From Chlorogloeopsis fritschii (GTDB lineage Bacteria; Cyanobacteriota; Cyanobacteriia; Cyanobacteriales; Nostocaceae): 64,000 bases of DNA. The translations under genes and the position numbers were made by a program. Of the stretch, positions 25,623 through 34,326 are shown piece after piece. Each line of letters starts with the position of its first letter. Positions within the stretch are counted from its first letter, which is position 1. Under the pieces are notes generated by a model that saw only the letters and a list, made by a program, of their open reading frames with translations, was not told where the DNA came from and searched no databases. The stretch lies in NCBI RefSeq assembly GCF_043099315.1, contig NZ_CP170746.1. One strand, 5' to 3'.

Positions 25623-27440
25623 ATGAGGAATCGTCGTCAAAAACGTAACGCCCTGCGTCAATCTCTTGCGGTATTCCGCTATAGTGGGCGAGCGATCGCT
25701 TTAGTTTGGACTACTAGCCGTGCCCTAACTATTAATCTTGCGATTTTAACTTTAGTAGCTGGTCTTTTACCAGCAGCTGTAGCCTACATTGGTAAATTAA
25801 TTGTCGATGCAGTAATTCTAGCTTCCCAAAATCAAGTTGATAGCTATCGTCCCTTGCTATATGTGGGATTAGAAGCCACTGCTGTCGCCTTACTCACTGG
25901 TAGCCAAAGAGGATTAACAGTTTGTCAGTCGCTGTTACGGGTGTTACTAGGACAACGGGTGAATGAACTAATCTTACAAAAGGCAATGAGTCTAGAACTT
26001 ACGCAGTTTGAAGACTCAGAATTTTACGATAAAATGACCAATGCCCGACGAGAAGCTTCCATTCGTCCCCTCTCGCTAGTAAACCGCACCTTTGGTTTGG
26101 TACAAAGTGCCCTTTCGCTTCTTACTTACGGAGCTTTGTTGGTGCAATTTTCGATTTGGGCAGTAGTGGTATTAATTTTGGCAGCAATGCCCGCATTTGT
26201 TGCGGAAACCAAATTTGCGGGGGAAGCTTTTCGCTTATTTCGCTGGCGTGCGCCGGAAACCCGTCAGCAGCACTATTTAGAAACGTTGATTGCCAGAGAA
26301 GACTTCGCCAAAGAAGTGAAACTCTACCAACTCGGTGAAATGTTGCTGGAACGTTACCGCGACATCTTCTATCAACTTTATGACGAAGACCGCAACTTAA
26401 CAATCCGGCGGGGGCAGTGGGGATATTTGCTAAGTTTGTTGAGTACTGCCGCTTTTTACGTAGCATACGCTTGGATTGTGATAGAAACTGTGGCGGGGAG
26501 AATTTCTTTAGGAGATATGACGATGTATCTCACTGTCTTCCGCCAAGGGCAAACTACCTTTTCCGGTATGCTGACTTCCATTGGGGGAATGTATGAGGAC
26601 AATCTTTATCTTTCCAACCTTTATGAATTTCTAGAAGAGGAAGTACCAAAACCACAGGGGAAAGCAACCAAAGGCATCAATTCTAAAGATGGCATTCGCT
26701 TTGAGAACGTTACATTTACTTATCCAGGAAGTTTGCAACCAGCCTTGAAAAATATTTCTTTCCACCTCAAACCAGGAGATAAATTAGCCATTGTTGGTGA
26801 AAACGGTTCTGGTAAGACTACTTTAATTAAACTCTTAACTAGACTATACAATCCTGATTCCGGACGCATCCGCCTTGAGGGTTTGGATTTACAAGAATGG
26901 GATGTGGATGTATTGCGACGTCGCATCGGCGTAATTTTTCAGAACTTTGTTCGTTACCAATTTACGGTAGGAGAGAATATCGGTGTGGGTGATGTGGAAC
27001 GCATCGAAGATAAGGAACTTTGGGAAATTGCTGCCGAAAAGGGTATGGCACAACCTTTTATTGAAAAATTGCCCGCAGGTTTTAGTACTCAGTTAGGTAA
27101 ATGGTTCAAGGGCGGGCAAGAACTTTCGGGAGGACAATGGCAGAAAATTGCCCTTGCTCGTGCTTTTATGCGGGCTAACGCAGATATCTTGGTTTTAGAT
27201 GAACCAACATCAGCGATGGATGCTCAAGCTGAATATGAAATTTTCAATCACTTTCGCACTTTAACGAAAAATCAGATGGTGATTTTAATTTCTCACCGTT
27301 TTTCTACTGTGCGAATGGCTGACAAAATTCTGGTGATTGAAGCCGGGGAAGTTGTAGAAGAGGGAACTCATGAGGAGTTGTTGCAGGCGAAAGGCAGATA
27401 TGCGAGGTTATTTTATTTGCAAGCGGCGGGGTATCAGTAA
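25623..27440 (+). CDS. ABC exporter half-transporter (fused permease and ATPase)
   Basis: The 605-residue protein has an N-terminal six-helix permease domain (about residues 20-330) and a C-terminal ATPase. Walker A is GENGSGKTTL with the Lys at residue 398, the signature is LSGGQWQKIALARAF, and Walker B is ILVLDEPTSAMD; an H-loop Ser/His segment (ILISHRFSTV) follows. The layout is that of an MsbA-type half-transporter, which works as a dimer to move lipids, peptides or drugs; the substrate is not evident. The ATG at 25623 is preferred because upstream in-frame codons are REP sequence. VapC follows convergently, stop to stop. Confidence 0.93.
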   Translation: MRNRRQKRNALRQSLAVFRYSGRAIALVWTTSRALTINLAILTLVAGLLPAAVAYIGKLIVDAVILASQNQVDSYRPLLYVGLEATAVALLTGSQRGLTVCQSLLRVLLGQRVNELILQKAMSLELTQFEDSEFYDKMTNARREASIRPLSLVNRTFGLVQSALSLLTYGALLVQFSIWAVVVLILAAMPAFVAETKFAGEAFRLFRWRAPETRQQHYLETLIAREDFAKEVKLYQLGEMLLERYRDIFYQLYDEDRNLTIRRGQWGYLLSLLSTAAFYVAYAWIVIETVAGRISLGDMTMYLTVFRQGQTTFSGMLTSIGGMYEDNLYLSNLYEFLEEEVPKPQGKATKGINSKDGIRFENVTFTYPGSLQPALKNISFHLKPGDKLAIVGENGSGKTTLIKLLTRLYNPDSGRIRLEGLDLQEWDVDVLRRRIGVIFQNFVRYQFTVGENIGVGDVERIEDKELWEIAAEKGMAQPFIEKLPAGFSTQLGKWFKGGQELSGGQWQKIALARAFMRANADILVLDEPTSAMDAQAEYEIFNHFRTLTKNQMVILISHRFSTVRMADKILVIEAGEVVEEGTHEELLQAKGRYARLFYLQAAGYQ

Positions 27441-27836
27441 TTACTCCAGCAAATCAAACCCCTTCTCACCTTTTAATTTCCGATCAAATGTTGCTATTGT
27501 CGTACATCCAGATTGTTGAGCGATCGCACCGATTAAATAGTCTGAGAAATCCGCATTTCCCTGCTTAAACCGCTGCAATGCTTGATAGACTAAAGACTGA
27601 TTTTCAAATTCAAAACTTGAACATTGCAGCATCATTTCTAGAGTATTGCTAATTTCTCCCCTGCTAAAGTGATAAGGTTTTCCTCGCAAAACCCAGACTA
27701 ATTCACAAAGGACTATATTAGCAACAAAACATTGCTCTCCTGCTTCAATAATCTCACTCGCTTGTTGCCACTGCTTTTCATCATCTTTTGTCAGGTAGCG
27801 AACTAAAATGTTTGTATCAACTCCAATCACTTGCAC
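27441..27836 (-). CDS. VapC-family PIN-domain toxin
   Basis: The 131-residue protein has a PIN-domain start GVDTNILVRYL with the first catalytic Asp, a CELVWVLRG segment with the conserved Glu, NADFSDYLIGAIA with the third acidic residue, and TFDRKL near the C-terminus. This set defines VapC ribonucleases, which cut RNA when free of antitoxin. Its start overlaps the upstream AbrB/VapB-type antitoxin gene by 20 bases. The pair looks complete. Confidence 0.92.
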   Translation of the reverse strand: MQVIGVDTNILVRYLTKDDEKQWQQASEIIEAGEQCFVANIVLCELVWVLRGKPYHFSRGEISNTLEMMLQCSSFEFENQSLVYQALQRFKQGNADFSDYLIGAIAQQSGCTTIATFDRKLKGEKGFDLLE

Positions 27837-28062
27837 CGTCTCTGATAGCTTCTTCTATTTCCTCTAATGTTGCGGCAGTCATACCCGGACGATGCAAGAT
27901 TCCAGATAAACTTTTCAGAGGGACATTCAGTGGAATAAGTTTCACTGTCCCATCTTCATCAATAACAAAATCAACCTTGCTACCTGCGTCAAGATGGAGA
28001 TAGTCTCTAATTTCTTTTGGAATAGTTACTTGTCCTTTTGTGGTGATGGTAGCACTAGCCAT
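27817..28062 (-). CDS. VapB / AbrB-type antitoxin
   Basis: The 81-residue protein begins MASATITTKGQVTIPKEIRD, the swapped-hairpin AbrB/MazE-type DNA-binding motif, followed by VDFVIDEDGTVKLIP. The C-terminal half is acidic and presumably binds the VapC toxin encoded next. Overlap of the two genes by 20 bases supports coupling. Autoregulation of the promoter is expected for the family. Confidence 0.92.
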   Translation of the reverse strand: MASATITTKGQVTIPKEIRDYLHLDAGSKVDFVIDEDGTVKLIPLNVPLKSLSGILHRPGMTAATLEEIEEAIRDGASDWS

Positions 28063-28149
28063 TACTCACATTCCTTACATAATTTCCTTACCTGAGTATA
28101 ACGTCTATTACCGTTTTATCGTCTTTCTGTTTTCTAGATTATGAAGTAG

Positions 28150-28272
28150 TAGTGGCGTGACACAACTAAAGTGATGCGTTACGACGGATTGTTAAATTCA
28201 AATAATATTAAAGGTTATAGCCGTCTAACGCATCCTACGTTAATGCACCTTTTTAGCTGTGTCAGTCCAGTA
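28150..28272. repeat. MITE-like nested inverted repeat
   Basis: Outer ends TAGTGGCGTGACACA and TGTGTCAGTCCAGTA pair imperfectly. An inner pair, GATGCGTTACGACGG and CCGTCTAACGCATCC, lies inside. No gene. A second palindrome built on GTGGGTTAGGCACA and TGTGCCGTAACCCACC follows at about 28275-28350. Confidence 0.6.
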
Positions 28273-28412
28273 GGGTGGGTTAGGCACACGATAAAACTCG
28301 ATTTTTAAATGCTGAAACGATGTTTGTGCCGTAACCCACCACTTCTTGTAGGTGCGTTACACTACACCAATCATTACAGGATAAATAATTTTCTCGTAGA
28401 AGGAGAGTAAAT

Positions 28413-28811
28413 ACTCGTTAGCGAGGTTCTGATACTCATCGATGAGGTTCAAAGACTCGTTCATCTATCTCAAACATTCGCCAGCGAAGCTCAAAGACTC
28501 GTTCATCTAACTCAAATACTCGTCAGCGAAACTTCAATACTCGTTCATCTAACTCAAATACTCGTCAGCGAAACTTCAATACTCGTTCATCTATCTCAAA
28601 TACTCGTCAGCGAAGCTCAAAGACTCGTTCATCTATCTCAAACCCTCGCCAGCGAAGCTCAAAGACTCGTTAATCTACCTCAAACACTCGTCAGCGAAGC
28701 TTAAATACTCGTTCATCTACCTCAAACACTCGCCAGCGAAGCTTAAATACTCGTTCACGAGATTTTGAGACTCATTAATGAAGCCAAAATACTCTTCATT
28801 AAAGCTTACAG
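28413..28811. repeat. Tandem array of ~19 units of 21 bp
   Basis: Units such as ACTCGTTCATCTAACTCAAA(T) and ACTCGTCAGCGAAACTTCAA(T) alternate, giving a 21-bp period with a 42-bp higher-order period. The array contains in-frame stops and no start, so it does not look coding. Confidence 0.85.
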
Positions 28812-28820
28812 CGATTTTCT

Positions 28821-28892
28821 GTAAGGTGGGCATTGCTCACCACTATCTAAAATATTTACTACATAGGCTTTGATGGGCAATGCCCACCCTAC
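28821..28892. repeat. REP-type palindrome (GTGGGCATTGC class)
   Basis: GTAAGGTGGGCATTGCTC at the left pairs with GGGCAATGCCCACCCTAC at the right. It directly follows the 21-bp tandem array. Confidence 0.75.
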
Positions 28893-28944
28893 TGGCTACT
28901 GGCTACTTCTTAATGAAGCTTAAGTACACATCATAAATGACAAA

Positions 28945-29547
28945 TTATTTGGTCGCCAGCGCACAGAAACCTTGATCTGTCTCTACCAAATGTGCCTCAG
29001 TAAAACCAGCCGTCGTGAGCATTTCGGTTAATCCTGTTCTCGATTGCCCAGAATGAGGAGTAAACCCAAGCGCAATTTTGCCACCACCCTTCATCACCCG
29101 CCATATTTCCCGTAGTCCAACCATCACATCTGGCCAAACTTGCATAGAGTTGATCGCCAAGACTTTATCAAATGTGTCATCTGCAAACGGCAGTTTTTCA
29201 ACCGAGCCATACTCAAGTTGGACTAAGCCTGTCTCAATCGCTTTCGCATTCCGCGCTCTGGCTTGCTCAACCATTTCTTTTGAATAGTCAACACCTGCCA
29301 CATACCCGGTTGACACCGCAGCCGCCAGAATTTCAATGCCTACTCCGGGGCCAAATCCAACTTCTAGCACTTTGTCATCCGGCTGAACTTCAAGGAGATG
29401 AATTACCCACTCGGTGAAATCACGCTTTGTGTGGGCTAAAATAAAACCTCCTAACCGACCCAGTATACCTTTGGGTCGTCCAAACATTTGCATCAAAAGA
29501 CTGTCTACAATACTTAAATGCTGGTGTTGTTGCTGATGATTGTGCAT
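28945..29547 (-). CDS. Class I SAM-dependent methyltransferase
   Basis: The 200-residue product begins MHNHQQQHQHLSIVDSLLMQ and carries motif I KVLEVGFGPGVGIEILA, the acidic VAGVDYSKEMVEQA, and LPFADDTFDKVLAINSMQVW before a KGGGKIALGF strand. This is a ubiE/COQ5-like small-molecule methyltransferase layout; the acceptor is unknown. The ATG at 29547 is chosen because AAGGAG lies upstream; an in-frame ATG at 29604 has no ribosome site. It lies 360 bases from the XRE gene and is not obviously part of the Argonaute locus. Confidence 0.87.
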   Translation of the reverse strand: MHNHQQQHQHLSIVDSLLMQMFGRPKGILGRLGGFILAHTKRDFTEWVIHLLEVQPDDKVLEVGFGPGVGIEILAAAVSTGYVAGVDYSKEMVEQARARNAKAIETGLVQLEYGSVEKLPFADDTFDKVLAINSMQVWPDVMVGLREIWRVMKGGGKIALGFTPHSGQSRTGLTEMLTTAGFTEAHLVETDQGFCALATK

Positions 29548-29907
29548 AGTCTTGAGTGTCTCCTTCAATAACTTTTGTGAGCGATCATCAGTTTTTCTTG
29601 GCATATTACGGTGGCGATCGCTAACAGCTATTGATTTTGTTCGTCTCTATCGTGATCGGGATGCGAATCGGCTTCTACTACCTTTTGATAGAGCTTACTG
29701 ATAAAGTTTTATTCTTCTCCAGACGCTTCATCACAGCAAGCGATCGCTCTTGGTTTACCATAAGAACTTAAAACTGTGGTAGGCGATCGCTATCTTTTCT
29801 AACTGAGAATCGCTTAACTTTTCAGACAGTCGCTACAAAATTGTATTTGGAGTTGATTGTTTCCCTAATATTACTGTCGGGAATATAGCAACACCACCTG
29901 ATGATAC

Positions 29908-30264
29908 TCAATTTTGCTTCTCCTCATTTTCAGGTTGTATGGCTTCTCGAAAAACTCTTCTAGCAAAATCAGGGTTCTCCTGCATCCGACGAAATAGAGC
30001 AGGCATTACCTTATAATGTTGCTTAATAAAATCCTCGTCATGCTGGGGAATGCGCCCAGCTAAAAAGATTAGCTCTTCCTCATTTAAATCCAGATTCTTG
30101 CCTAAAGATCTAATCACATCTTCTTTGGGAGGATAATCTGCGCGATCGTTCTCTAATTTAGACAGATAAGTGAAATTTAGTCCTATTAGTTTTGCTAGCT
30201 CACGTTGACTTAATCCCTTATCTTTGCGGGCTTGACGTATAAGCTCACCAAAACTTTGATTCAC
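29908..30264 (-). CDS. XRE-family helix-turn-helix regulator diverging from the Argonaute operon
   Basis: The 118-residue protein opens with an XRE/Cro helix-turn-helix: FGELIRQARKDKGLSQRELA, then NFTYLSKLENDRADYPPKEDV. The C-terminal half (EDFIKQHYKVMPALFRRM) is helical and probably mediates dimerisation. It is transcribed away from the nuclease-Argonaute pair, across a 106-base spacer containing two matching inverted repeats. That layout strongly suggests it represses both directions. Whether it senses infection, for example by being inactivated, cannot be seen. Confidence 0.9.
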   Translation of the reverse strand: MNQSFGELIRQARKDKGLSQRELAKLIGLNFTYLSKLENDRADYPPKEDVIRSLGKNLDLNEEELIFLAGRIPQHDEDFIKQHYKVMPALFRRMQENPDFARRVFREAIQPENEEKQN

Positions 30265-30299
30265 TGTTTTTTCCTACTCGGCCGCATATTATATCATCC

Positions 30300-30352
30300 T
30301 GTTGACGAAAAAATCAATCTAGGCTAGCTTGGTGTTGAATAAAAAATCAACA
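30300..30352. promoter_or_regulatory. Two operator-like inverted repeats 33 bp apart
   Basis: TGTTGACGAAAAAATCAAT (30300-30318) and TGTTGAATAAAAAATCAACA (30333-30352) share the form TGTTGA-(A/T-rich)-TCAA. The second is a clean inverted repeat. Their starts are 33 bases apart, about three helical turns, between XRE and the nuclease gene. They are probable XRE operators. Confidence 0.7.
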
Positions 30353-30370
30353 TAAATGAGAATATAAATT

Positions 30371-31183
30371 ATGGTGTGGCGGCCGTATGTCAGTTTTAAC
30401 ATTTGGTCACAGTTTGTTCCAGCTGTAGGAAAAGAATATTGGCACTGTGATATGAAAAGAGGTTTTACCAGAGCGCGGAAAAAAGAACCATTGGTTAAGT
30501 TTCTTTTAGAGCAAGATACTATTCCTCAAAAAATTGGCTTGTTGTCACAAAAAGGCATTTACGAATTTCATCAAGATATTCAATTATTGTGTCAATCAGA
30601 TGGTGTAGAGATAGTAGCAGCAAAGCTGAAATTAACTCAAGAATCTGTCGAGGTTCAGCAGCGAGTTCTTAAAATTTTGGAAAACTACTATCAGACACCG
30701 ATTCTCTTAGGAAAGACAATTATTCATCTTTGTAGAGGGGATGAAGGAATTCCAGAGCCAATTCTTATTCAGCAAGGTAATTATTTTTTGAATTTATTTG
30801 CAGCTATTGACTGCATTTTTATTGAAAACGGCAAACTACACATTTTAGATTTCAAAACAGGTACATCTGATTTTGATAGAAGGCAAGCTTTTGTTTACCT
30901 GTTAGCAGCTACTTATCTCTACCCTCAACAAAAAGCTGTTGCTTCATTTTATAACTTGGAAACTGGTAAGCGCTCTGAATTAATTACTGTTACAGATGCT
31001 CAATTAAAAGCAATTCAAGGAAAATTAGTGCAAATAGCCCAAGAACATCAAAAAGAGTTACAGCGCTATAAGAAAAATCCATTTGAATTTGCTGATATAT
31101 TTCCAGCTAATCCCGGTATTCCTTGCCGCCATTGTCAATTCACATCAATTTGTCAATTTTATCAATTAGAGGTTTCTGCATGA
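30371..31183 (+). CDS. Cas4/RecB-like PD-(D/E)XK nuclease with four-Cys Fe-S site, in operon with Argonaute
   Basis: The 270-residue protein has the full Cas4/RecB-type motif set. Cysteines C26 and C252-x2-C255-x5-C261 are placed as in Cas4 iron-sulphur clusters. The nuclease motifs are D147 (AAIDCIF), D160-F-K162 (LDFKTG) and Q172-x3-Y176 (RQAFVY). It would be expected to cut or resect DNA ends. Its stop codon overlaps the Argonaute start (ATGA), indicating translational coupling. No Cas1, Cas2 or CRISPR array is in the window, so it is not a standard adaptation protein. A role in making or processing DNA guides, or as an effector, is inferred. Confidence 0.88.
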   Translation: MVWRPYVSFNIWSQFVPAVGKEYWHCDMKRGFTRARKKEPLVKFLLEQDTIPQKIGLLSQKGIYEFHQDIQLLCQSDGVEIVAAKLKLTQESVEVQQRVLKILENYYQTPILLGKTIIHLCRGDEGIPEPILIQQGNYFLNLFAAIDCIFIENGKLHILDFKTGTSDFDRRQAFVYLLAATYLYPQQKAVASFYNLETGKRSELITVTDAQLKAIQGKLVQIAQEHQKELQRYKKNPFEFADIFPANPGIPCRHCQFTSICQFYQLEVSA

Positions 31184-33393
31184 ATGTTGCTATTGCAACT
31201 TCCCCAACTTACACTTCGTTGAGTGAAGTTTTTCCAATCAAAATTTTAGAACTAAATTTAATGTGTTTTCGACTTACACCTGAAATTGAAAAAAAAGATG
31301 GAAATCGATTGAGTTACCATTTGAGTCGAAAGTTACCTGAAACTGTTGTCATATGGCACAAATTTCATTTCTGGCTTTTGGCAGCACATCATAGAGAATT
31401 ACCTAGTAAAAAAGAATTAGAAGAGTTACTGAAAATTATTCAAAATGAAGTAGAAGATTTTAAAGAATACTTGTTTGGTTTTCAATCAGTTCCTCAGCCT
31501 CAGCCAACACCTTTTATTTATTCTCTTTTAGCTGTTCAAGTTTTGAATAAAGCTAAGTTTGATTCTCCGGTGGTTTTCTCTGACAATGGAATTATAGTCA
31601 CAAGAGAGCCAGATTTTTGGGCAGAAAATCTTGAATTAATAGATGAGATAAAAGCTGCTGTTACTTTAACAATCTTTAGCAGCATTATGTTTCGTGAAAC
31701 TTTAGCCGACTTCTACGAAAAACATCCCCAACGGCAAAATCCAGAACAATTTTTAATAGGTTTAAAGGTTCAAGAAAATGAGCGAGGTAATAACGCTACA
31801 ATTGTAAATATTATTGGAAATATTGGAGAATATAGAGAAGAATTACTAGCAAAAGCAACTGGTTCAATTAGTAAACAAGCACTAAGAGATGCACCAGACG
31901 CTCAACCTATCGTTGCCATCCAGTTTGGTAAAAATACAAAACAATTTTACTATCCTATGGCTGCTTTACGTCCTTGCGTGACATCTGCAACAGCTAATTT
32001 ATTGGGAGTAGAATATGGAAAGTTACTCAAGGCTGCTAAAATTACTCATCAAGACAGAACTCAACTGTTAACTTCATATAAAAAAACAGCCAAAGAGGTT
32101 TTAGCGGCATATGGAATGGAATTAGAACTTAGTATCAACAGCCGTGACTATCCCAACCTATTTTGGAAACCTCTTAGTAAACTAGAGGATACAAGATTAC
32201 TTTTTGGTAATGGTGTTACTGTCAACAGAACTGAAATTCTCAAAGGATTATCAAGGGGTGGTGTTTATCGTCGTCATGTTCAATTTCAAGATAAATCAAC
32301 AGTTATTCAGATTGCGGCATTAAAACTATGTGATGCAACAGTATCTTCTTTTCTGGAACAGTTAACCCAACGTTTAGCAAAATATGGCTTTAAAAGTCAG
32401 ATAATTACAAAAAAATCTTTATCAGTCAAAAATTTAGCTAAAACAGAAGCAAGAGTAGCCGTTGAGAAAGCAGTTCATGAATTAGTTGAAATACCGCATG
32501 ACATTGTTTTAGCCTTTTTACCTGAGAGCGATCGCCATACTGATGATACAGATGAAGGTAGCTTCTACCATCAAATTTACTCTTTGCTACTTCGTCGTCA
32601 GATTGCCAGCCAGATAATTTATGAGGATACTTTAAGCAATTTAGAGAGCTATCAGTATATTTTGAACCAGGTTATTCCGGGCATAATAGCCAAGTTGGGA
32701 AATTTACCTTTCGTTCTAGCTGAACCTTTAGAGACTGCTGACTACTTTATTGGCTTAGATATTTCGAGGATTTCAAAAAAGAGGCAAGCAGGAACAAGAA
32801 ATGCTTGTGCAAGTGTACGTTTATATGGCAGGCAAGGAGAATTCGTTCGCTATCGACTCGAAGACGATCTTATAGATGGTGAGATAATACCACCTAAACT
32901 CTTGGAGCGATTATTACCTGCTACTGAATTAGCAAACAAAACCGTCTTAATTTACCGTGATGGTGCCTTTGTTGGCAAAGAAGCTGACTATTTAGCACAT
33001 AGAGCCAAAGCCATAGGTGCCAAATTTATCTTAGTAGAATGTAAAAAATCTGGTGTTCCCCGCTTGTACAACATCAAGCAAAAAGCTGTGACAGCACCAT
33101 CACAAGGATTAGCACTTTGTTTATCGTCTTGTGAAGCTATTCTGGTTACTACTAAAGTTCCTGATACAATTGGCTTGGCTCGTCCTATACGTTTGACTGT
33201 TCGTGAGCAAGGGCATCAAGTATCAATAGAAAGTGTTTTAGAAACAACTTTAAAACTAACGCTATTGCATCATGGAGCCTTGAAAGAACCCCGCTTACCG
33301 ATGCCATTGTATGGTTCCGATCGCATGGCTTATTTACGATTACAAGGTATTCGTCCTAGCGTTATGGAAGGCGATCGTCAGTTTTGGCTGTAG
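31180..33393 (+). CDS. Prokaryotic Argonaute, long type, with DEDD-type PIWI site
   Basis: The 737-residue protein matches long pAgo size (N, PAZ, MID, PIWI). The PIWI domain has D527 (FIGLDIS), D594 (YRDGAF) and D714 (YGSDRMAYL); a Glu finger candidate is E568 (DGEII) or E561. Spacing of D527-D594 (67) and D594-D714 (120) agrees with active pAgo proteins. The MID region (LRRQIASQ to AKLGN) has Gln, Asn and Lys candidates for guide 5'-phosphate binding. An in-frame ATG 57 bases upstream exists, but the ATG overlapping the nuclease stop (ATGA) is preferred. It likely uses small guides to cut complementary DNA, defending against plasmids or phage; guide type is not visible. Confidence 0.93.
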   Translation: MNVAIATSPTYTSLSEVFPIKILELNLMCFRLTPEIEKKDGNRLSYHLSRKLPETVVIWHKFHFWLLAAHHRELPSKKELEELLKIIQNEVEDFKEYLFGFQSVPQPQPTPFIYSLLAVQVLNKAKFDSPVVFSDNGIIVTREPDFWAENLELIDEIKAAVTLTIFSSIMFRETLADFYEKHPQRQNPEQFLIGLKVQENERGNNATIVNIIGNIGEYREELLAKATGSISKQALRDAPDAQPIVAIQFGKNTKQFYYPMAALRPCVTSATANLLGVEYGKLLKAAKITHQDRTQLLTSYKKTAKEVLAAYGMELELSINSRDYPNLFWKPLSKLEDTRLLFGNGVTVNRTEILKGLSRGGVYRRHVQFQDKSTVIQIAALKLCDATVSSFLEQLTQRLAKYGFKSQIITKKSLSVKNLAKTEARVAVEKAVHELVEIPHDIVLAFLPESDRHTDDTDEGSFYHQIYSLLLRRQIASQIIYEDTLSNLESYQYILNQVIPGIIAKLGNLPFVLAEPLETADYFIGLDISRISKKRQAGTRNACASVRLYGRQGEFVRYRLEDDLIDGEIIPPKLLERLLPATELANKTVLIYRDGAFVGKEADYLAHRAKAIGAKFILVECKKSGVPRLYNIKQKAVTAPSQGLALCLSSCEAILVTTKVPDTIGLARPIRLTVREQGHQVSIESVLETTLKLTLLHHGALKEPRLPMPLYGSDRMAYLRLQGIRPSVMEGDRQFWL

Positions 33394-33638
33394 TTGCGAT
33401 CGCCTCAAGTTAGCATACCAGTCATTTTCATACTAGTGGGATATATCCCTGGGGTAGATAGCAAGCATAGCAATTCGTGCCAGAGAAAGACATTTATTAA
33501 GCAAGTATGTGTCATGCTTAACGAAATTGTTTTGTAATGCAAAGGTAGAACATCCAGCTATTAGTCAAAGGAGTGAAATCCTAAAACCTGTCCTCCTTTG
33601 CAAAGGAGTGCGGCATAAACTTGGGGGAAGAAAAGGCA

Positions 33639-34163
33639 ATGAAAGCGAATGAATTACTGACACAATACGCTGCAGGTAAAAGAGACTTTACTGGAGCAGA
33701 TTTGAGCGAGGCATACTTGGAAGGAGCTAATTTGAGTGGAGTCATTTTAGATAAAGCTATTCTAAGTGGAGCGGAGCTAAGTGGAGTCAATTTTAGTAAA
33801 GCTAGCCTGATTGAAGCTGATTTAAATGGAGCTAATTTAACTCAAGCAAATTTTACAGAAGCCAACTTGACTAAAGCTATTCTAGATGGAGCGATTTTAG
33901 AACAAGCCATTCTGGATGGTGCTAATTTGAGCCATGCAGACTTAACTATTGCAAAATTGATTGGTGCTTCTTTAAGCGAAACTGAATTGCAAGAGGCGAG
34001 TCTAAAAGCAGTTTCTTTAAATGAAGCAGATCTTACCCAAGCCGATTTGGAAAAAGCAGATTTAGCCCAAGCAGATTTGAGCCAAGCAGATTTGAACGAG
34101 GTTAACTTGAATGGTGCAAATCTGGAAGGAGCAATCTTGGATGAAGACATGACTAGGGGCTAG
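33639..34163 (+). CDS. Pentapeptide-repeat protein
   Basis: The 174-residue protein consists of about 25 tandem pentapeptides of the type A(D/N)LXX, such as ADLSE, ANLSG and ADLAQ, after a short start MKANELLTQYAAGKRD. This gives a right-handed quadrilateral beta helix. The ATG at 33639 follows GGGGGAAGAAAAGG; an in-frame TTG at 33621 is less likely. Pentapeptide-repeat proteins are abundant in cyanobacteria, with mostly unknown roles; some mimic DNA and inhibit gyrase. It lies 245 bases after the Argonaute gene on the same strand; I see no reason to link them firmly. Confidence 0.92.
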   Translation: MKANELLTQYAAGKRDFTGADLSEAYLEGANLSGVILDKAILSGAELSGVNFSKASLIEADLNGANLTQANFTEANLTKAILDGAILEQAILDGANLSHADLTIAKLIGASLSETELQEASLKAVSLNEADLTQADLEKADLAQADLSQADLNEVNLNGANLEGAILDEDMTRG

Positions 34164-34326
34164 GGGCTAGGAAGAGGAGGAAGATAGGGAAGATGGGGAA
34201 GATGGGGAAGAATTTACTCTTATTACTTCCTCACCTCCCTCAACTCCCTTCTGCCTCCTGCCACGCCAGTCGCCCCAAGTCGGGGAACCCGCCCACGGCG
34301 CTGGCTCCTCTGCCTTCTGCCTTTAC

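Noticed and set aside
28413..28811. CRISPR array
   Set aside because: The array is continuous tandem 21-bp repeats without unique spacers, and no cas1/cas2 is present.
30371..31183. Cas4 as part of a CRISPR-Cas adaptation module
   Set aside because: No cas1, cas2, effector or repeats exist in the window; the coupling is to Argonaute.
33639..34163. Pentapeptide protein as a third gene of the Argonaute operon
   Set aside because: A 245-base spacer and its own ribosome site separate it; common in cyanobacteria without Argonaute.
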